Shown here: positions 16,887-24,840 of the stretch, piece by piece
How positions within the stretch are numbered: the stretch's first letter is position 1
Layout: every line of letters starts with the position of its first letter
Origin: Paenarthrobacter sp. DKR-5
Lineage (GTDB): Bacteria; Actinomycetota; Actinomycetes; Actinomycetales; Micrococcaceae
Direction: 5' to 3'
Assembly: GCF_018531425.1 (NCBI RefSeq)
Contig: NZ_JAHBOI010000003.1
Coordinates: forward strand, 496,001-560,000
DNA length: 64,000 nt
Made by a program: the position numbers and the translations under genes
The notes under the pieces: model-generated
What the model was told of the DNA's origin: nothing
Seen by the model: only the letters and a program-made list of their open reading frames with translations
Databases searched by the model: none

Positions 16887-17306
16887 TCAGACGGCGCGGG
16901 TGCCGGCGGAGGTGCGGACGGCCGCCTTGTCCTGGGAGAGGCCGACGCCGAGCAGCAGCACGGCGCTGGCCAGGTGCAGGACGTTGTCCGGGCCGTTCAG
17001 GGCGATGATGTTCAGCGCGCTGTTGAGCAGGAACAGGCCCAGGATGCCGACGAGCAGGTACACAGCGCCGACGGTGGTGTTCACCGACTTGGCGGCGGGA
17101 ACGGAGTTCAGCCCGGCGATGAGCAGGGCAGCTCCGATGGCCAGGTGGATGACGTTGTGCAGCGGGTTGACCTCGAAGATGATCAGGTCGGCGCCGGAGG
17201 TAGCGAAGAAACCGACCCCGGCGGTGACAAAGAAGCCCAGGACGCCCACCAAGAGGTACACCGCGCCAAAAATGGTGGCGATCAACCGGTTGGGTGATGT
17301 GCGCAT
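16887..17306 (-). CDS. DUF4383 domain membrane protein
   Basis: 139 residues with four hydrophobic helices arranged as an internal duplication: AVYLLVGVLGFF...NPLHNVIHLAIGAALL and AVYLLVGILGLF...GPDNVLHLASAVLLL. The repeated AVYLLVG and N-x-L-H-x-x-x-H pairs are the DUF4383 hallmark. Its function is unknown; members are common in actinobacteria. It is followed two bases later by a His-rich membrane protein gene. A 131-base gap to alanine dehydrogenase upstream contains nothing I recognise. Confidence 0.85.
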   Translation of the reverse strand: MRTSPNRLIATIFGAVYLLVGVLGFFVTAGVGFFATSGADLIIFEVNPLHNVIHLAIGAALLIAGLNSVPAAKSVNTTVGAVYLLVGILGLFLLNSALNIIALNGPDNVLHLASAVLLLGVGLSQDKAAVRTSAGTRAV

Positions 17307-17437
17307 GATTCGAACCTTCCGTTGTGGATCCCGGCTCGGCGCCGGAGGATCCTTGCCTGCGAGTCCCTTCTGGGGCTCTCACGCAGTGGTTCGGGGCTGC
17401 TGCGCCGGAGGATGGGACCTCAACGGGAAATCGCCGG

Positions 17438-18526
17438 CTAGAGTCCGGGGTGCGCCTCGCGCACCGGCGCGGAGACGATGTGCCCGTGCCGGACATTCAG
17501 TCCCGGCCGGAGCTGGGGGAGCCGTTCGGCCGCCAGGTCGAAGCCCTGGCCGGCGATGGCCCGCACATAGGGGAGGGTGGCGTTGGTCAGCGCGTAGGTC
17601 GAGGTCCGCGGCACCGCCCCGGGCATGTTGGCGACGCAGTAGAACACGGTGTCGTGGACCAGGAAGGTTGGATCGGAATGGGTGGTGGGCCGCGAGTCCT
17701 CGAAGCAGCCGCCTTGATCGATGGCGATGTCGACGAGGACGGCACCGGGCCGCATCCGGGACACCAGGTCGTTGCTGACCAGCTTCGGGGCCTTGGCCCC
17801 GGCGACGAGCACGGCACCGATGACGAGGTCGGCGTCGAGGACGGCCCGGGTGACCTCCCAGGCGTTGCTGACGACGGTGTTGACCCGTCCGGCGTATTCC
17901 TCCTCGAGCTGGCGCAGCCTGGCGATGTTTGTGTCCAGGACCGTCACGTCGGCGCGCATGCCGGCGGCGATGGCGACGGCGTTGGATCCCGCGACGCCGC
18001 CGCCGAGGACGACGACGTTCGCCGGATGGGTCCCGGGGACGCCGCCAAGCAGGACCCCGCGCCCGCCGTTGGGCCGCAGCAGCGCCTCGGCTCCCACCTG
18101 CGGCGCAAGCCGCCCGGCGACTTCGCTCATCGGCGCGAGCAGCGGCAGGGAACCGTCGGGCAGCTGCACCGTTTCATAGGCCACCGCCGTGGTCCCCGCC
18201 TCGCACAGCTGGTGGGTCAGGGACCTCGCGGCAGCCAGGTGGAGGTAGGCGAAGAGGGTCAGGTCCCCGCGCAGGCGGTGGTATTCCTCCGCCACCGGCT
18301 CCTTCACCTTCAGCACCAGGTCGGCTTCGCCCCAGGTATGGTCCGCATCCGGAAGGATCCGGGCGCCGGCCTCGGCGTAGTCGCCGTCAGTGATGGAGGA
18401 GCCCAACCCGGCGCCGGACTCGACGAATACGTCGTGCCCGTCGAGCATCAGCTCATGCACACCCGCGGGAGTGATGGCCACCCGGAACTCGTTGTCCTTG
18501 ACTTCCCTGGGGATTCCCACGCGCAT
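17438..18526 (-). CDS. ald: Alanine dehydrogenase
   Basis: 362 residues. It interconverts L-alanine and pyruvate with NAD and ammonia. Family signatures are the N-terminal [20 protein letters not shown], the substrate-binding KVKEP and the NAD-binding glycine motif [14 protein letters not shown]. The [23 protein letters not shown] stretch is nearly invariant in alanine dehydrogenases. An Lrp-family regulator is encoded upstream on the same strand, and such regulators (AldR) control ald in other actinobacteria. Confidence 0.96.
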   Translation of the reverse strand: MRVGIPREVKDNEFRVAITPAGVHELMLDGHDVFVESGAGLGSSITDGDYAEAGARILPDADHTWGEADLVLKVKEPVAEEYHRLRGDLTLFAYLHLAAARSLTHQLCEAGTTAVAYETVQLPDGSLPLLAPMSEVAGRLAPQVGAEALLRPNGGRGVLLGGVPGTHPANVVVLGGGVAGSNAVAIAAGMRADVTVLDTNIARLRQLEEEYAGRVNTVVSNAWEVTRAVLDADLVIGAVLVAGAKAPKLVSNDLVSRMRPGAVLVDIAIDQGGCFEDSRPTTHSDPTFLVHDTVFYCVANMPGAVPRTSTYALTNATLPYVRAIAGQGFDLAAERLPQLRPGLNVRHGHIVSAPVREAHPGL

Positions 18527-18567
18527 GGTGTTGCCTTTCCGCCCGGCGGGGGAGCCGCCGGCGCAGC

Positions 18568-19239
18568 CTAGCCTTGGGGCCTGATCTGGATGGACGTCAT
18601 CAGCGGCGGTTCGGAGCCGGAAAAGACATAGGAGAAATTGACGTTGCCGTTGGGACAGTCGAGGGTGCCGGCGGCCGACCCCTGGGTGGCACCGTTGACC
18701 GTCTTGCTCGAGACGTCGGAGTATTTCAGCGCGCAGTCCGGGGTCAGCCGCAGGCCGGCGACGCCATTAGCGAAGCGGGTGGCCGACAGGTTTCGCTTGA
18801 GGGCAGGATCGAATTGCTCGTAGGCCTCGGAGGTTTCGCCTTTGATGATGTGGTGGTTGAATTCGTCGGCGGCCGACTGCACCCTGCTGACACTGTTGCC
18901 GATCAAGGAAAAGAGCACCACGAGGCCGACAATGGCCAGCAGCACGACGCCTCCGGCAATACCGAGGCCTATCCACAGGCCCCGGCGGCTGCGGCCCTTC
19001 GGGGGACCGCCCCTGCCGAACGCATCCGGGGGATAGGGCTGCCCGGGGTACTGGGGTCCGCCGGGGTACTGGGCTCCGCCGGGATACTGGGGTCCGCCGG
19101 GATAGCCGCCTTGGGCAGGGTAGGAGGGGGCCGCCAGATTCGGCGGCATCAGCGGGCGCGGCGGGATGCCTGACGGCTCCGGTGCACGGCCGTCTGCGGG
19201 CCCGCGTCCGGGCTCCTGCGGATCGGCGGGTGTGGACAT
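18568..19239 (-). CDS. Proline-rich membrane-anchored protein with DUF4333-like outer domain
   Basis: 223 residues. The N-terminal 80 residues are Pro/Gly/Tyr-rich with QYPGG-type repeats. One membrane helix follows (LWIGLGIAGGVVLLAIVGLVVLFSLI), then an extracellular domain of about 110 residues with two Cys (LTPDCALKY and LDCPNGN) that could form a disulfide. The start has AAGGAG seven bases upstream; an in-frame ATG 15 bases earlier is less well placed. The domain-name comparison is tentative. The overall plan is common among actinobacterial cell-envelope proteins of unknown role. Confidence 0.65.
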   Translation of the reverse strand: MSTPADPQEPGRGPADGRAPEPSGIPPRPLMPPNLAAPSYPAQGGYPGGPQYPGGAQYPGGPQYPGQPYPPDAFGRGGPPKGRSRRGLWIGLGIAGGVVLLAIVGLVVLFSLIGNSVSRVQSAADEFNHHIIKGETSEAYEQFDPALKRNLSATRFANGVAGLRLTPDCALKYSDVSSKTVNGATQGSAAGTLDCPNGNVNFSYVFSGSEPPLMTSIQIRPQG

Positions 19240-19347
19240 CCTGGCTCCTTGCACATCGATGACACCGGATCGGGTTCAGCTGCTTCAAGCATATTTCGAT
19301 TCAGCGGCCCGTCCACGCGTACTCCACCGCCCGGAGGGCCCGGCTGT

Positions 19348-19824
19348 TCATGAGGCTGCCGGGGGTTCCTTCTCCAGCAGCGGCTCCATCCGGAAGGGAA
19401 TCAAATCCCCCATTGCCAGTGCCGTGTCGGCCCGTTCCACCCCGTCGCAGGCCAGGATCTTGCCGTTGATCCGGAACAGATCTTCGGCGTCGAGCGCCAC
19501 CACCCGCAGCAGCAGGTCAGCCGACCCGGTCAGCCCGAAGGCCTCAAGCACCTCGGGGATTTCCGCGAGGTCATGGCTCAGCTGGCCCAGCTTGCGCTGC
19601 TGGACGTGCACCGAGATGAAAGCCATGAGCGGATAGCCCAGAGCGGCCGGGTTGATCCGGCGGTCAAACGAGAGAAAGACGTTCCTGCGCTCCAGCTGGG
19701 CCATCCTGGCCTGGACCGTGTTGCGGGACAGGCCCAGCTTCTGCGCGAGCGCCACCACCGTCTGCCGGGGATCCTGTGAGAGCGCCCTCAGGATCCGCCG
19801 GTCGGTGCCATCCAAGGGGTGCAT
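19348..19824 (-). CDS. Lrp/AsnC-family transcriptional regulator
   Basis: 158 residues from the ATG at 19824. The N-terminal winged HTH (LDGTDRRILRALSQDPRQTVVALAQKLGLSRNTVQARMAQLERR) is followed by the RAM/AsnC ligand-binding domain (about 75-150) with FGLTGSADLLLRVVALD. It is divergent from the branched-chain dehydrogenase operon, like BkdR in pseudomonads, and near alanine dehydrogenase, like AldR in mycobacteria. Either target is plausible, and a branched-chain amino acid or alanine is the likely ligand. An ATG six codons upstream is possible. Confidence 0.9.
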   Translation of the reverse strand: MHPLDGTDRRILRALSQDPRQTVVALAQKLGLSRNTVQARMAQLERRNVFLSFDRRINPAALGYPLMAFISVHVQQRKLGQLSHDLAEIPEVLEAFGLTGSADLLLRVVALDAEDLFRINGKILACDGVERADTALAMGDLIPFRMEPLLEKEPPAAS

Positions 19825-19908
19825 AATGCGCAAGATTAGCACCGCTCGGTGACGGCGAACAGGGCATTCTGCTCAATTATGGTTCGTACGGTTGTGCCGG
19901 GTGCCCGT

Positions 19909-19924
19909 TGTGAGTAGGGTCACA
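19909..19924. promoter_or_regulatory. Perfect CRP/GlxR-type site in the lrp / 2-oxoacid dehydrogenase interval
   Basis: TGTGAGTAGGGTCACA is an exact TGTGA-N6-TCACA match, and one extra base pair extends the symmetry on each side. It lies 85 bases from the regulator start and 121 from the E1-alpha start. Confidence 0.65.
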
Positions 19925-20008
19925 ATCACCGCCGGCAACGGAGCCGGCGGTCAGCCTGAACCGGCCCCCACAAGGGGCCGTGACAGGCGCCTGCGGACCA
20001 CAACGAAG

Positions 20009-20020
20009 GTTGCGTGCAAC
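20009..20020. promoter_or_regulatory. Short palindrome before the E1-alpha gene
   Basis: GTTGCGTGCAAC has 5-bp arms around GT, 25 bases before the ATG at 20046. A related TTGCGCATTATGCAC stretch overlaps the start of the Lrp gene. They could be Lrp-family sites; the motif is too short to be firm. Confidence 0.35.
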
Positions 20021-20045
20021 TGTGTTTAATGGCGGAACGGGCCCC

Positions 20046-21155
20046 ATGACGGCCCCGGGCGAGAAGGCCCATCCTGAGGAAGCCAAGCTCCTCCAACTGC
20101 TGGACGCGGACGGCCGGCGGGTGCCGGACCCCGAGCTGGAACGCTGGGTTGAGGATGTGAGCACGGACCAGCTCGGCGCTCTGTACGAAGACATGGCAAT
20201 CGCCCGCCGCATCGACGTCGAAGCCACCGCGCTGCAGCGCCAGGGCGAGCTCGGGCTGTGGCCGCCGCTGCTCGGCCAGGAAGCGTCGCAGATCGGGTCT
20301 GCGCGGGCGCTCCGCGAGGACGACTTCGTGTTCTCCAGTTACCGGGAGAACGGGGTCGCCTACTGCCGCGGCGTCGGTTTCGAAGACATCCTGCGCGTCT
20401 GGCGCGGCAACTCCGGCTCCGGCTGGGACCCCTACTCGATCAACATGGCCACGCCGCAGATCATCATCGGCGCCCAGACGCTGCACGCCACCGGTTACGC
20501 GCTCGGCTGCCAGCAGGACGGCGTTGATTCGGCCGCCATCGCCTATTTCGGTGACGGTGCCACGAGCGAGGGTGATGTGAACGAGGCGATGGTCTTCGCT
20601 GCCAGCTTCCAGGCGCCCGTCATCTTTTTCTGCCAGAACAACCAATGGGCCATCTCCGAACCGGTCGGGTTGCAGGCGCGCAGGCCCATCGCGGGGCGGG
20701 CTCCCGGGTTCGGCATTCCGAGCCTGCGCGTCGACGGCAACGATGTCCTCGCGGTCCTGGCCGCCACCCGGATCGCCCTCGACCGTGCCCGCAGCGGCGG
20801 AGGCCCCACCTTCATCGAGGCCGTCACCTACCGCGTCGGCCCGCACACGACGTCGGACGATCCGACCCGCTACGAGGACTCCAACCAGCGCGAGGACTGG
20901 GTCCGCCGGGACCCGCTGGCCCGCGTGGAGGCGCATCTGGCCGCGGCGGGCTTCTTCTCCGACGGGTTCCGCGACGGGGTGAAAGCCAAGGCGGACGACG
21001 CCGCGGCGAGGCTCCGCGCCGGCTGCCACAGCCTGAAGGACCCGGAGCCGATGACGGTCTTCGAGCATGTCTACAGCAGTCCGCACCCGGCGCTGGAACG
21101 GCAACGAGCCCGCTACACCCAGTACCTTGCCACGATCGAAGGAGGGAACCGATGA
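20046..21155 (+). CDS. Branched-chain 2-oxoacid dehydrogenase E1 alpha subunit
   Basis: 369 residues from the ATG at 20046; an in-frame ATG at 19980 would add 22 residues that do not look like the family. It has the thiamine diphosphate motif GDGATSEGDVNEAM...FCQNNQWAIS and the E1-alpha segments YRENGVAYCRG and YRVGPHTTSDDPTRYE. With E1 beta it decarboxylates 2-oxoacids from Val, Leu and Ile (or pyruvate) and loads the acyl group on lipoyl-E2. The neighbouring leucine-type operon favours branched-chain substrates. It overlaps E1 beta by four bases (ATGA). Confidence 0.9.
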   Translation: MTAPGEKAHPEEAKLLQLLDADGRRVPDPELERWVEDVSTDQLGALYEDMAIARRIDVEATALQRQGELGLWPPLLGQEASQIGSARALREDDFVFSSYRENGVAYCRGVGFEDILRVWRGNSGSGWDPYSINMATPQIIIGAQTLHATGYALGCQQDGVDSAAIAYFGDGATSEGDVNEAMVFAASFQAPVIFFCQNNQWAISEPVGLQARRPIAGRAPGFGIPSLRVDGNDVLAVLAATRIALDRARSGGGPTFIEAVTYRVGPHTTSDDPTRYEDSNQREDWVRRDPLARVEAHLAAAGFFSDGFRDGVKAKADDAAARLRAGCHSLKDPEPMTVFEHVYSSPHPALERQRARYTQYLATIEGGNR

Positions 21156-22159
21156 GCACGCTGACGCTGTCCAAAGCCATCAACAGCGGCCTGCGCAGGG
21201 CCATGGACGATGATCCGAAGGTGGTGCTCCTCGGCGAGGACATCGGCAAACTGGGCGGGGTCTTCCGCGTGACGGACGGGCTGCAGAAGGACTTCGGCGC
21301 GCACCGGGTCATCGACACTCCGCTGGCCGAGGCAGGCATCATTGGTACCGCCGTTGGGCTGGCCTATCGCGGCTACCGGCCGGTGTGCGAGATCCAGTTC
21401 GACGGGTTCATCTACCCGGGCTTCGACCAGATCGTCTCGCAGGTCGCGAAGCTGCACTACCGGACGCGGGGCGCGGTGAAGATGCCCATCACCATCCGCG
21501 TACCGTTCGGGGGCGGCATCGGTGCCGTCGAGCACCACTCCGAGTCCCCTGAGGCGTACTTCGCGCACACGGCGGGCCTGCGCGTGATCAGCTGCTCGAA
21601 CCCGCAGGACGCGCACCTGATGATCCGTCAAGCCATCGCCTGCGACGACCCGGTGCTCTTCTTCGAACCCAAGCGGCGGTACTGGACCAAGGCCGACGTC
21701 GACGAATCCCTGGCGCTGGACTCCTTCCCGATGGGAAGCGCCCGGATCGCGGCCGCCGGAACGGACGCCACACTCGTCGCCTACGGTCCTCTTGTGCAGA
21801 CGGCGCTGGATGCGGCAACCGCTGCCGCGGACGAGGGCATCTCGCTGGAGGTGATCGATCTGCGGTCGCTCTCGCCGATCGACTTCGACACGGTCGAGGC
21901 GTCGGTCCGGCGGACGGGCCGGCTCGTGGTCACGCACGAGGCGCAGCAGTCCTTCGGGATCGGGGCCGAAATCGCGGCCAGCATCACGGAGCGCTGCTTC
22001 TACCACCTGGAGGCAGCCCCGGAGCGGGTGACAGGGTTCGATGTCCCGTACCCGCCCGCCAAGCTCGAGGAGCACTACCTCCCGGACCTCGACCGCATCC
22101 TCGACGCCGTGGACAGGGTCATGGGGCGACCGAACTCGCTCAGCGGGCAGGGGCTGTAA
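21152..22159 (+). CDS. Branched-chain 2-oxoacid dehydrogenase E1 beta subunit
   Basis: 335 residues, transketolase-type pyrimidine domain plus C-terminal domain. Landmarks are VVLLGEDIGKLGGVFRVTDGL, DTPLAEAGIIGTAVGLAYRGYRPVCEIQFDGF, VRVPFGGGIGAVEHHSESPEAYFAHTAGL-like sequence, and the C-terminal DLRSLSPIDFDTV. GGAGGG precedes the ATG, which overlaps the E1-alpha stop. The frame is open further upstream, but that part is a shadow of the E1-alpha gene. Confidence 0.93.
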   Translation: MSTLTLSKAINSGLRRAMDDDPKVVLLGEDIGKLGGVFRVTDGLQKDFGAHRVIDTPLAEAGIIGTAVGLAYRGYRPVCEIQFDGFIYPGFDQIVSQVAKLHYRTRGAVKMPITIRVPFGGGIGAVEHHSESPEAYFAHTAGLRVISCSNPQDAHLMIRQAIACDDPVLFFEPKRRYWTKADVDESLALDSFPMGSARIAAAGTDATLVAYGPLVQTALDAATAAADEGISLEVIDLRSLSPIDFDTVEASVRRTGRLVVTHEAQQSFGIGAEIAASITERCFYHLEAAPERVTGFDVPYPPAKLEEHYLPDLDRILDAVDRVMGRPNSLSGQGL

Positions 22160-22174
22160 GGGGACGTGAACACC

Positions 22175-23575
22175 ATGATCAAGGACTTCTGCCTCCCGGA
22201 CCTCGGTGAGGGGCTGACTGAATCGGAACTGGTGAGCTGGCGCGTCGCGGTGGGGGAGACGGTAGCGCTGAACCAGGTCATCGCCGAAGTGGAAACCGCC
22301 AAAGCGGTCGTCGAGCTGCCGTCTCCGTTCGCGGGCACCGTCACCCGGCTGTACGAGCAGCCGGGCGCGACGGTGCCGGTCGGCGCTCCGATCGTCTCCT
22401 TCGAGGTGCCCGACGACGCCGCGGCTGCGGGAGCGGCCGGGGCAGCCGCGCCGGCGGGCGCTGCTGCCGGAGCCGTGCCGGCAGCCCGGCAGGCCGTGCT
22501 GGTGGGGTACGGCCCGGCCGCCGAGACGGGTCAGCGGCCTCAGCGCCGGGCGCGGGTCCTGCCCGGGGCAGCGCCGGTGCCCGCGGCCACACCCGCGTCG
22601 CCGTCGCCTGCGGCTCCGCTGCCGGCTCCAGCAGCCGTCTCACCGGGCATCCCGGCGCCCCTCCCGGCGCAGGCGGAAACCCGGGAGCGCCCGCTCGCCG
22701 CGCCGCCGGTGCGCAAGCTGGCCAGGGACCTCGGCGTCGACCTCGCCTCGGTGAGAGGCACCGGCGAGTACGGCCTCATCACCCGCGAGGACGTGCGCGC
22801 CGCCGCCGGGCCCTCACAAGAGAAGGCATCACAGGCGAAGGCCCCGCAGGAGGAGGCTCCGCCGTCGGCCGTGCCGCGCGAGACCCGCCTCCCGATCAAG
22901 GGCGTTCGGAAACATACCGCCGCCGCCATGGTGGCCAGCGCCTTCACCGCTCCGCATGCAACGGAGTTCCTGACGGTCGACGTCACCGCAACGATGGAGC
23001 TGCTGGAGCGGCTGCGCGCCAGCCGGGCCTTCGCCGGGCTGAAGCTCACGCCGCTGACGATTGCGGCCAAGGCGCTGTGCCTGGCAGTGCGGCGCAACCC
23101 GTCGGTGAACTCGCGCTGGGACGAGCAGGCGCAGGAGATCGTGCAGTTCGGGTATGTCAACCTCGGCATCGCCGCGGCCACGCCCAGGGGGCTGACCGTG
23201 CCGAATATCAAGGACGCGGACCGGATGAGCCTGGCCGACCTCGCCGCAGCCCTCGGGTCGCTGGCGGAGACGGCCCGGGCCGGACGGACCGCACCGGCGG
23301 ACCTGGCCGGCGGGACAATCTCGATCACGAACATCGGGGTGTTCGGCATCGATGCGGGCACGCCCATCCTGAACCCGGCCGAAGCCGCCATCCTGGCGAC
23401 CGGTGCCGTCCGCCGCCAGCCGTGGGAGCACGAGGGCGGGATCGCGCTGCGGCAGGTGATGACGCTCAGCCTCTCCTTCGACCACCGGCTGGTCGACGGC
23501 GAGCAGGGGTCGCGCTTCCTGGCCGACATCGGCACCATCCTCTCCGACCCTGCCATGGTCCTGACCATGGTCTGA
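22175..23575 (+). CDS. Dihydrolipoamide acyltransferase E2 component
   Basis: 466 residues. An N-terminal lipoyl domain has the lipoylated Lys in AEVETAKAVVELPSPF. An Ala/Pro linker follows, then the peripheral subunit-binding domain (VRKLARDLGVDLASVRGTGEYGLITREDV) and the C-terminal acyltransferase domain with the active-site SFDHRLVDGEQGSRFL. The ATG at 22175 is chosen over a GTG nine bases earlier because of its spacing from AAGGGG. No E3 (dihydrolipoamide dehydrogenase) gene follows, so E3 must come from elsewhere in the genome. Confidence 0.93.
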   Translation: MIKDFCLPDLGEGLTESELVSWRVAVGETVALNQVIAEVETAKAVVELPSPFAGTVTRLYEQPGATVPVGAPIVSFEVPDDAAAAGAAGAAAPAGAAAGAVPAARQAVLVGYGPAAETGQRPQRRARVLPGAAPVPAATPASPSPAAPLPAPAAVSPGIPAPLPAQAETRERPLAAPPVRKLARDLGVDLASVRGTGEYGLITREDVRAAAGPSQEKASQAKAPQEEAPPSAVPRETRLPIKGVRKHTAAAMVASAFTAPHATEFLTVDVTATMELLERLRASRAFAGLKLTPLTIAAKALCLAVRRNPSVNSRWDEQAQEIVQFGYVNLGIAAATPRGLTVPNIKDADRMSLADLAAALGSLAETARAGRTAPADLAGGTISITNIGVFGIDAGTPILNPAEAAILATGAVRRQPWEHEGGIALRQVMTLSLSFDHRLVDGEQGSRFLADIGTILSDPAMVLTMV

Positions 23576-23633
23576 GGCCTCCCGCTCCTCTTCCAGCAGC
23601 GGGTCCGCGGACGCTGCCAGGAGCAGGGGCGGC

Positions 23634-24110
23634 TCAGTCCAGCCGGTAGGTGTGCTCGAGGACCTGCTTGCCGCGGCCAGGGGCGAAACCGGCCGAGGTC
23701 TGAATGTGCCGGAAGCCATGGCGCTCGAGCACGGCGACGGACCGGCTGTTGTCCGCGGCCACGCGGGCGCACAGCGGCCGACGCCGGTCGAGCTTGAGGA
23801 AGGCGGCGACGGCGGCGGTGCCGATGCCCTCGCCCCACCGCGCCCGGTCCACCCAGTAGGTGAGCTCGGGCGTGCCCTCGTCCAGGAAGCTCTGGATGTG
23901 CCCGACGACGACGCCGGCCTCGTCGGTGATGGTGCGCGCGGTGACAGCCGGGTCGGCCAGGATCCTGCGCCAGCGCAGGTCGAAAGCCTGGCGGTTCCCC
24001 GGATCGGCCGGTCCGAAAGCGGCCAGGGCGGCCGCCTCGGCGTCGAGCTGGATGTGGAAGAAGGCCTCCACATCGCCCGGCTCGACGCCGCGCAGCCGCA
24101 CTCCGGTCAT
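23634..24110 (-). CDS. GNAT-family N-acetyltransferase
   Basis: 158 residues with the acetyl-CoA site at about 95-110 (RARWGEGIGTAAVAAFL, a variant of the R/Q-x-x-G-x-G/A loop) and the closing SVAVLERHGFRHI of RimJ/RimL-like members. The substrate is unknown. The start overlaps the TetR stop codon by four bases, so it is translated together with the regulator. Convergent with the E2 gene; the 58-base interval shows no clear terminator. Confidence 0.82.
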   Translation of the reverse strand: MTGVRLRGVEPGDVEAFFHIQLDAEAAALAAFGPADPGNRQAFDLRWRRILADPAVTARTITDEAGVVVGHIQSFLDEGTPELTYWVDRARWGEGIGTAAVAAFLKLDRRRPLCARVAADNSRSVAVLERHGFRHIQTSAGFAPGRGKQVLEHTYRLD

Positions 24111-24760
24111 GGCCGGCCGGGTTCCACCGGGGCCGTGAGCGCGGCCCAGGCCATGCCTTCGAGGATGGGACGCGCCGTGCGGGTGTCCACGCGCCGGCCG
24201 TGGGCGCGCGCGCTGTGCGGGGTCGAATTGATCAGCCCGAATGCCGCGTGCGCCCGGATGCGCAGCGAGGGGGTGTCCGTGCCGCGGTGCATGCCGCCGA
24301 GGACGTCCACCCAGAGTTCGACGTAGTCGCGCTGGAGCCGGCGGACGCGTGCCCGGTCCTCGTCCGCCAGGTTGGCCAGGTCGCGGTCCTGCACCCGGAT
24401 CACGTCGGGATTGGAGAGGGCGAAGTCGACATGGAACCGGATCAGTCCGCGCAGGGCCTCCGAGACGCCGCCGGCTTCGGCGACGACGGCGCGGCCGCCC
24501 TCGAGCAGTTCCTCGCTCACATCCACCAGGAGCGCGGCGAGGACAGCCTGTTTGCCGGAGAAATGCCGGTAGACAGCAGGCCCGCTGACACCGGCCGCGG
24601 CGCCCAGGTCCTCCAGGGACACCTTGTTGAACCCGCGCTGCGCGAACTGGTGGGCGGCCGCGGAGAGGATGGCCTGGCGCCGGTTGGCTTTCGCGCGGCT
24701 GCGGAGCGTCGGCGCGGTGGCACGGTCACTCATGCGGGCCTCCGGTGTGTTGGACATCAC
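24107..24760 (-). CDS. TetR-family regulator of the acyl-CoA operon
   Basis: 217 residues. The N-terminal HTH is ANRRQAILSAAAHQFAQRGFNKVSLEDLGAAAGVSGPAVYRHFSGKQAVLAAL (about 25-75) and the C-terminal domain is helical. It is divergent from the leucine-type operon with a palindrome between them. The position matches Rv2506 (BkaR) in Mycobacterium tuberculosis, which represses the equivalent locus. It most likely responds to an acyl-CoA intermediate. Two in-frame starts exist: 24760, used here, and a second ATG nine codons later. Confidence 0.9.
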   Translation of the reverse strand: MMSNTPEARMSDRATAPTLRSRAKANRRQAILSAAAHQFAQRGFNKVSLEDLGAAAGVSGPAVYRHFSGKQAVLAALLVDVSEELLEGGRAVVAEAGGVSEALRGLIRFHVDFALSNPDVIRVQDRDLANLADEDRARVRRLQRDYVELWVDVLGGMHRGTDTPSLRIRAHAAFGLINSTPHSARAHGRRVDTRTARPILEGMAWAALTAPVEPGRP

Positions 24761-24771
24761 AGTTAATAAAG

Positions 24772-24804
24772 ACTAACCTAAATTTCGGTTAGTGGTCACT
24801 AACC
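24772..24804. promoter_or_regulatory. TetR operator region of the leucine-type operon
   Basis: GGTTAGTGGTCACTAACC (24787-24804) is a perfect 8+2+8 palindrome, and a further ACTAACC half-site at 24772-24778 pairs with GGTTAGT. It lies between the divergent TetR gene and carboxylase gene. Its core shares 13 of 16 bases with the palindrome at 2738. Confidence 0.75.
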
Positions 24805-24840
24805 CAATGACCCCGATCGCGCAGTTCCAGGAAGACGTCA

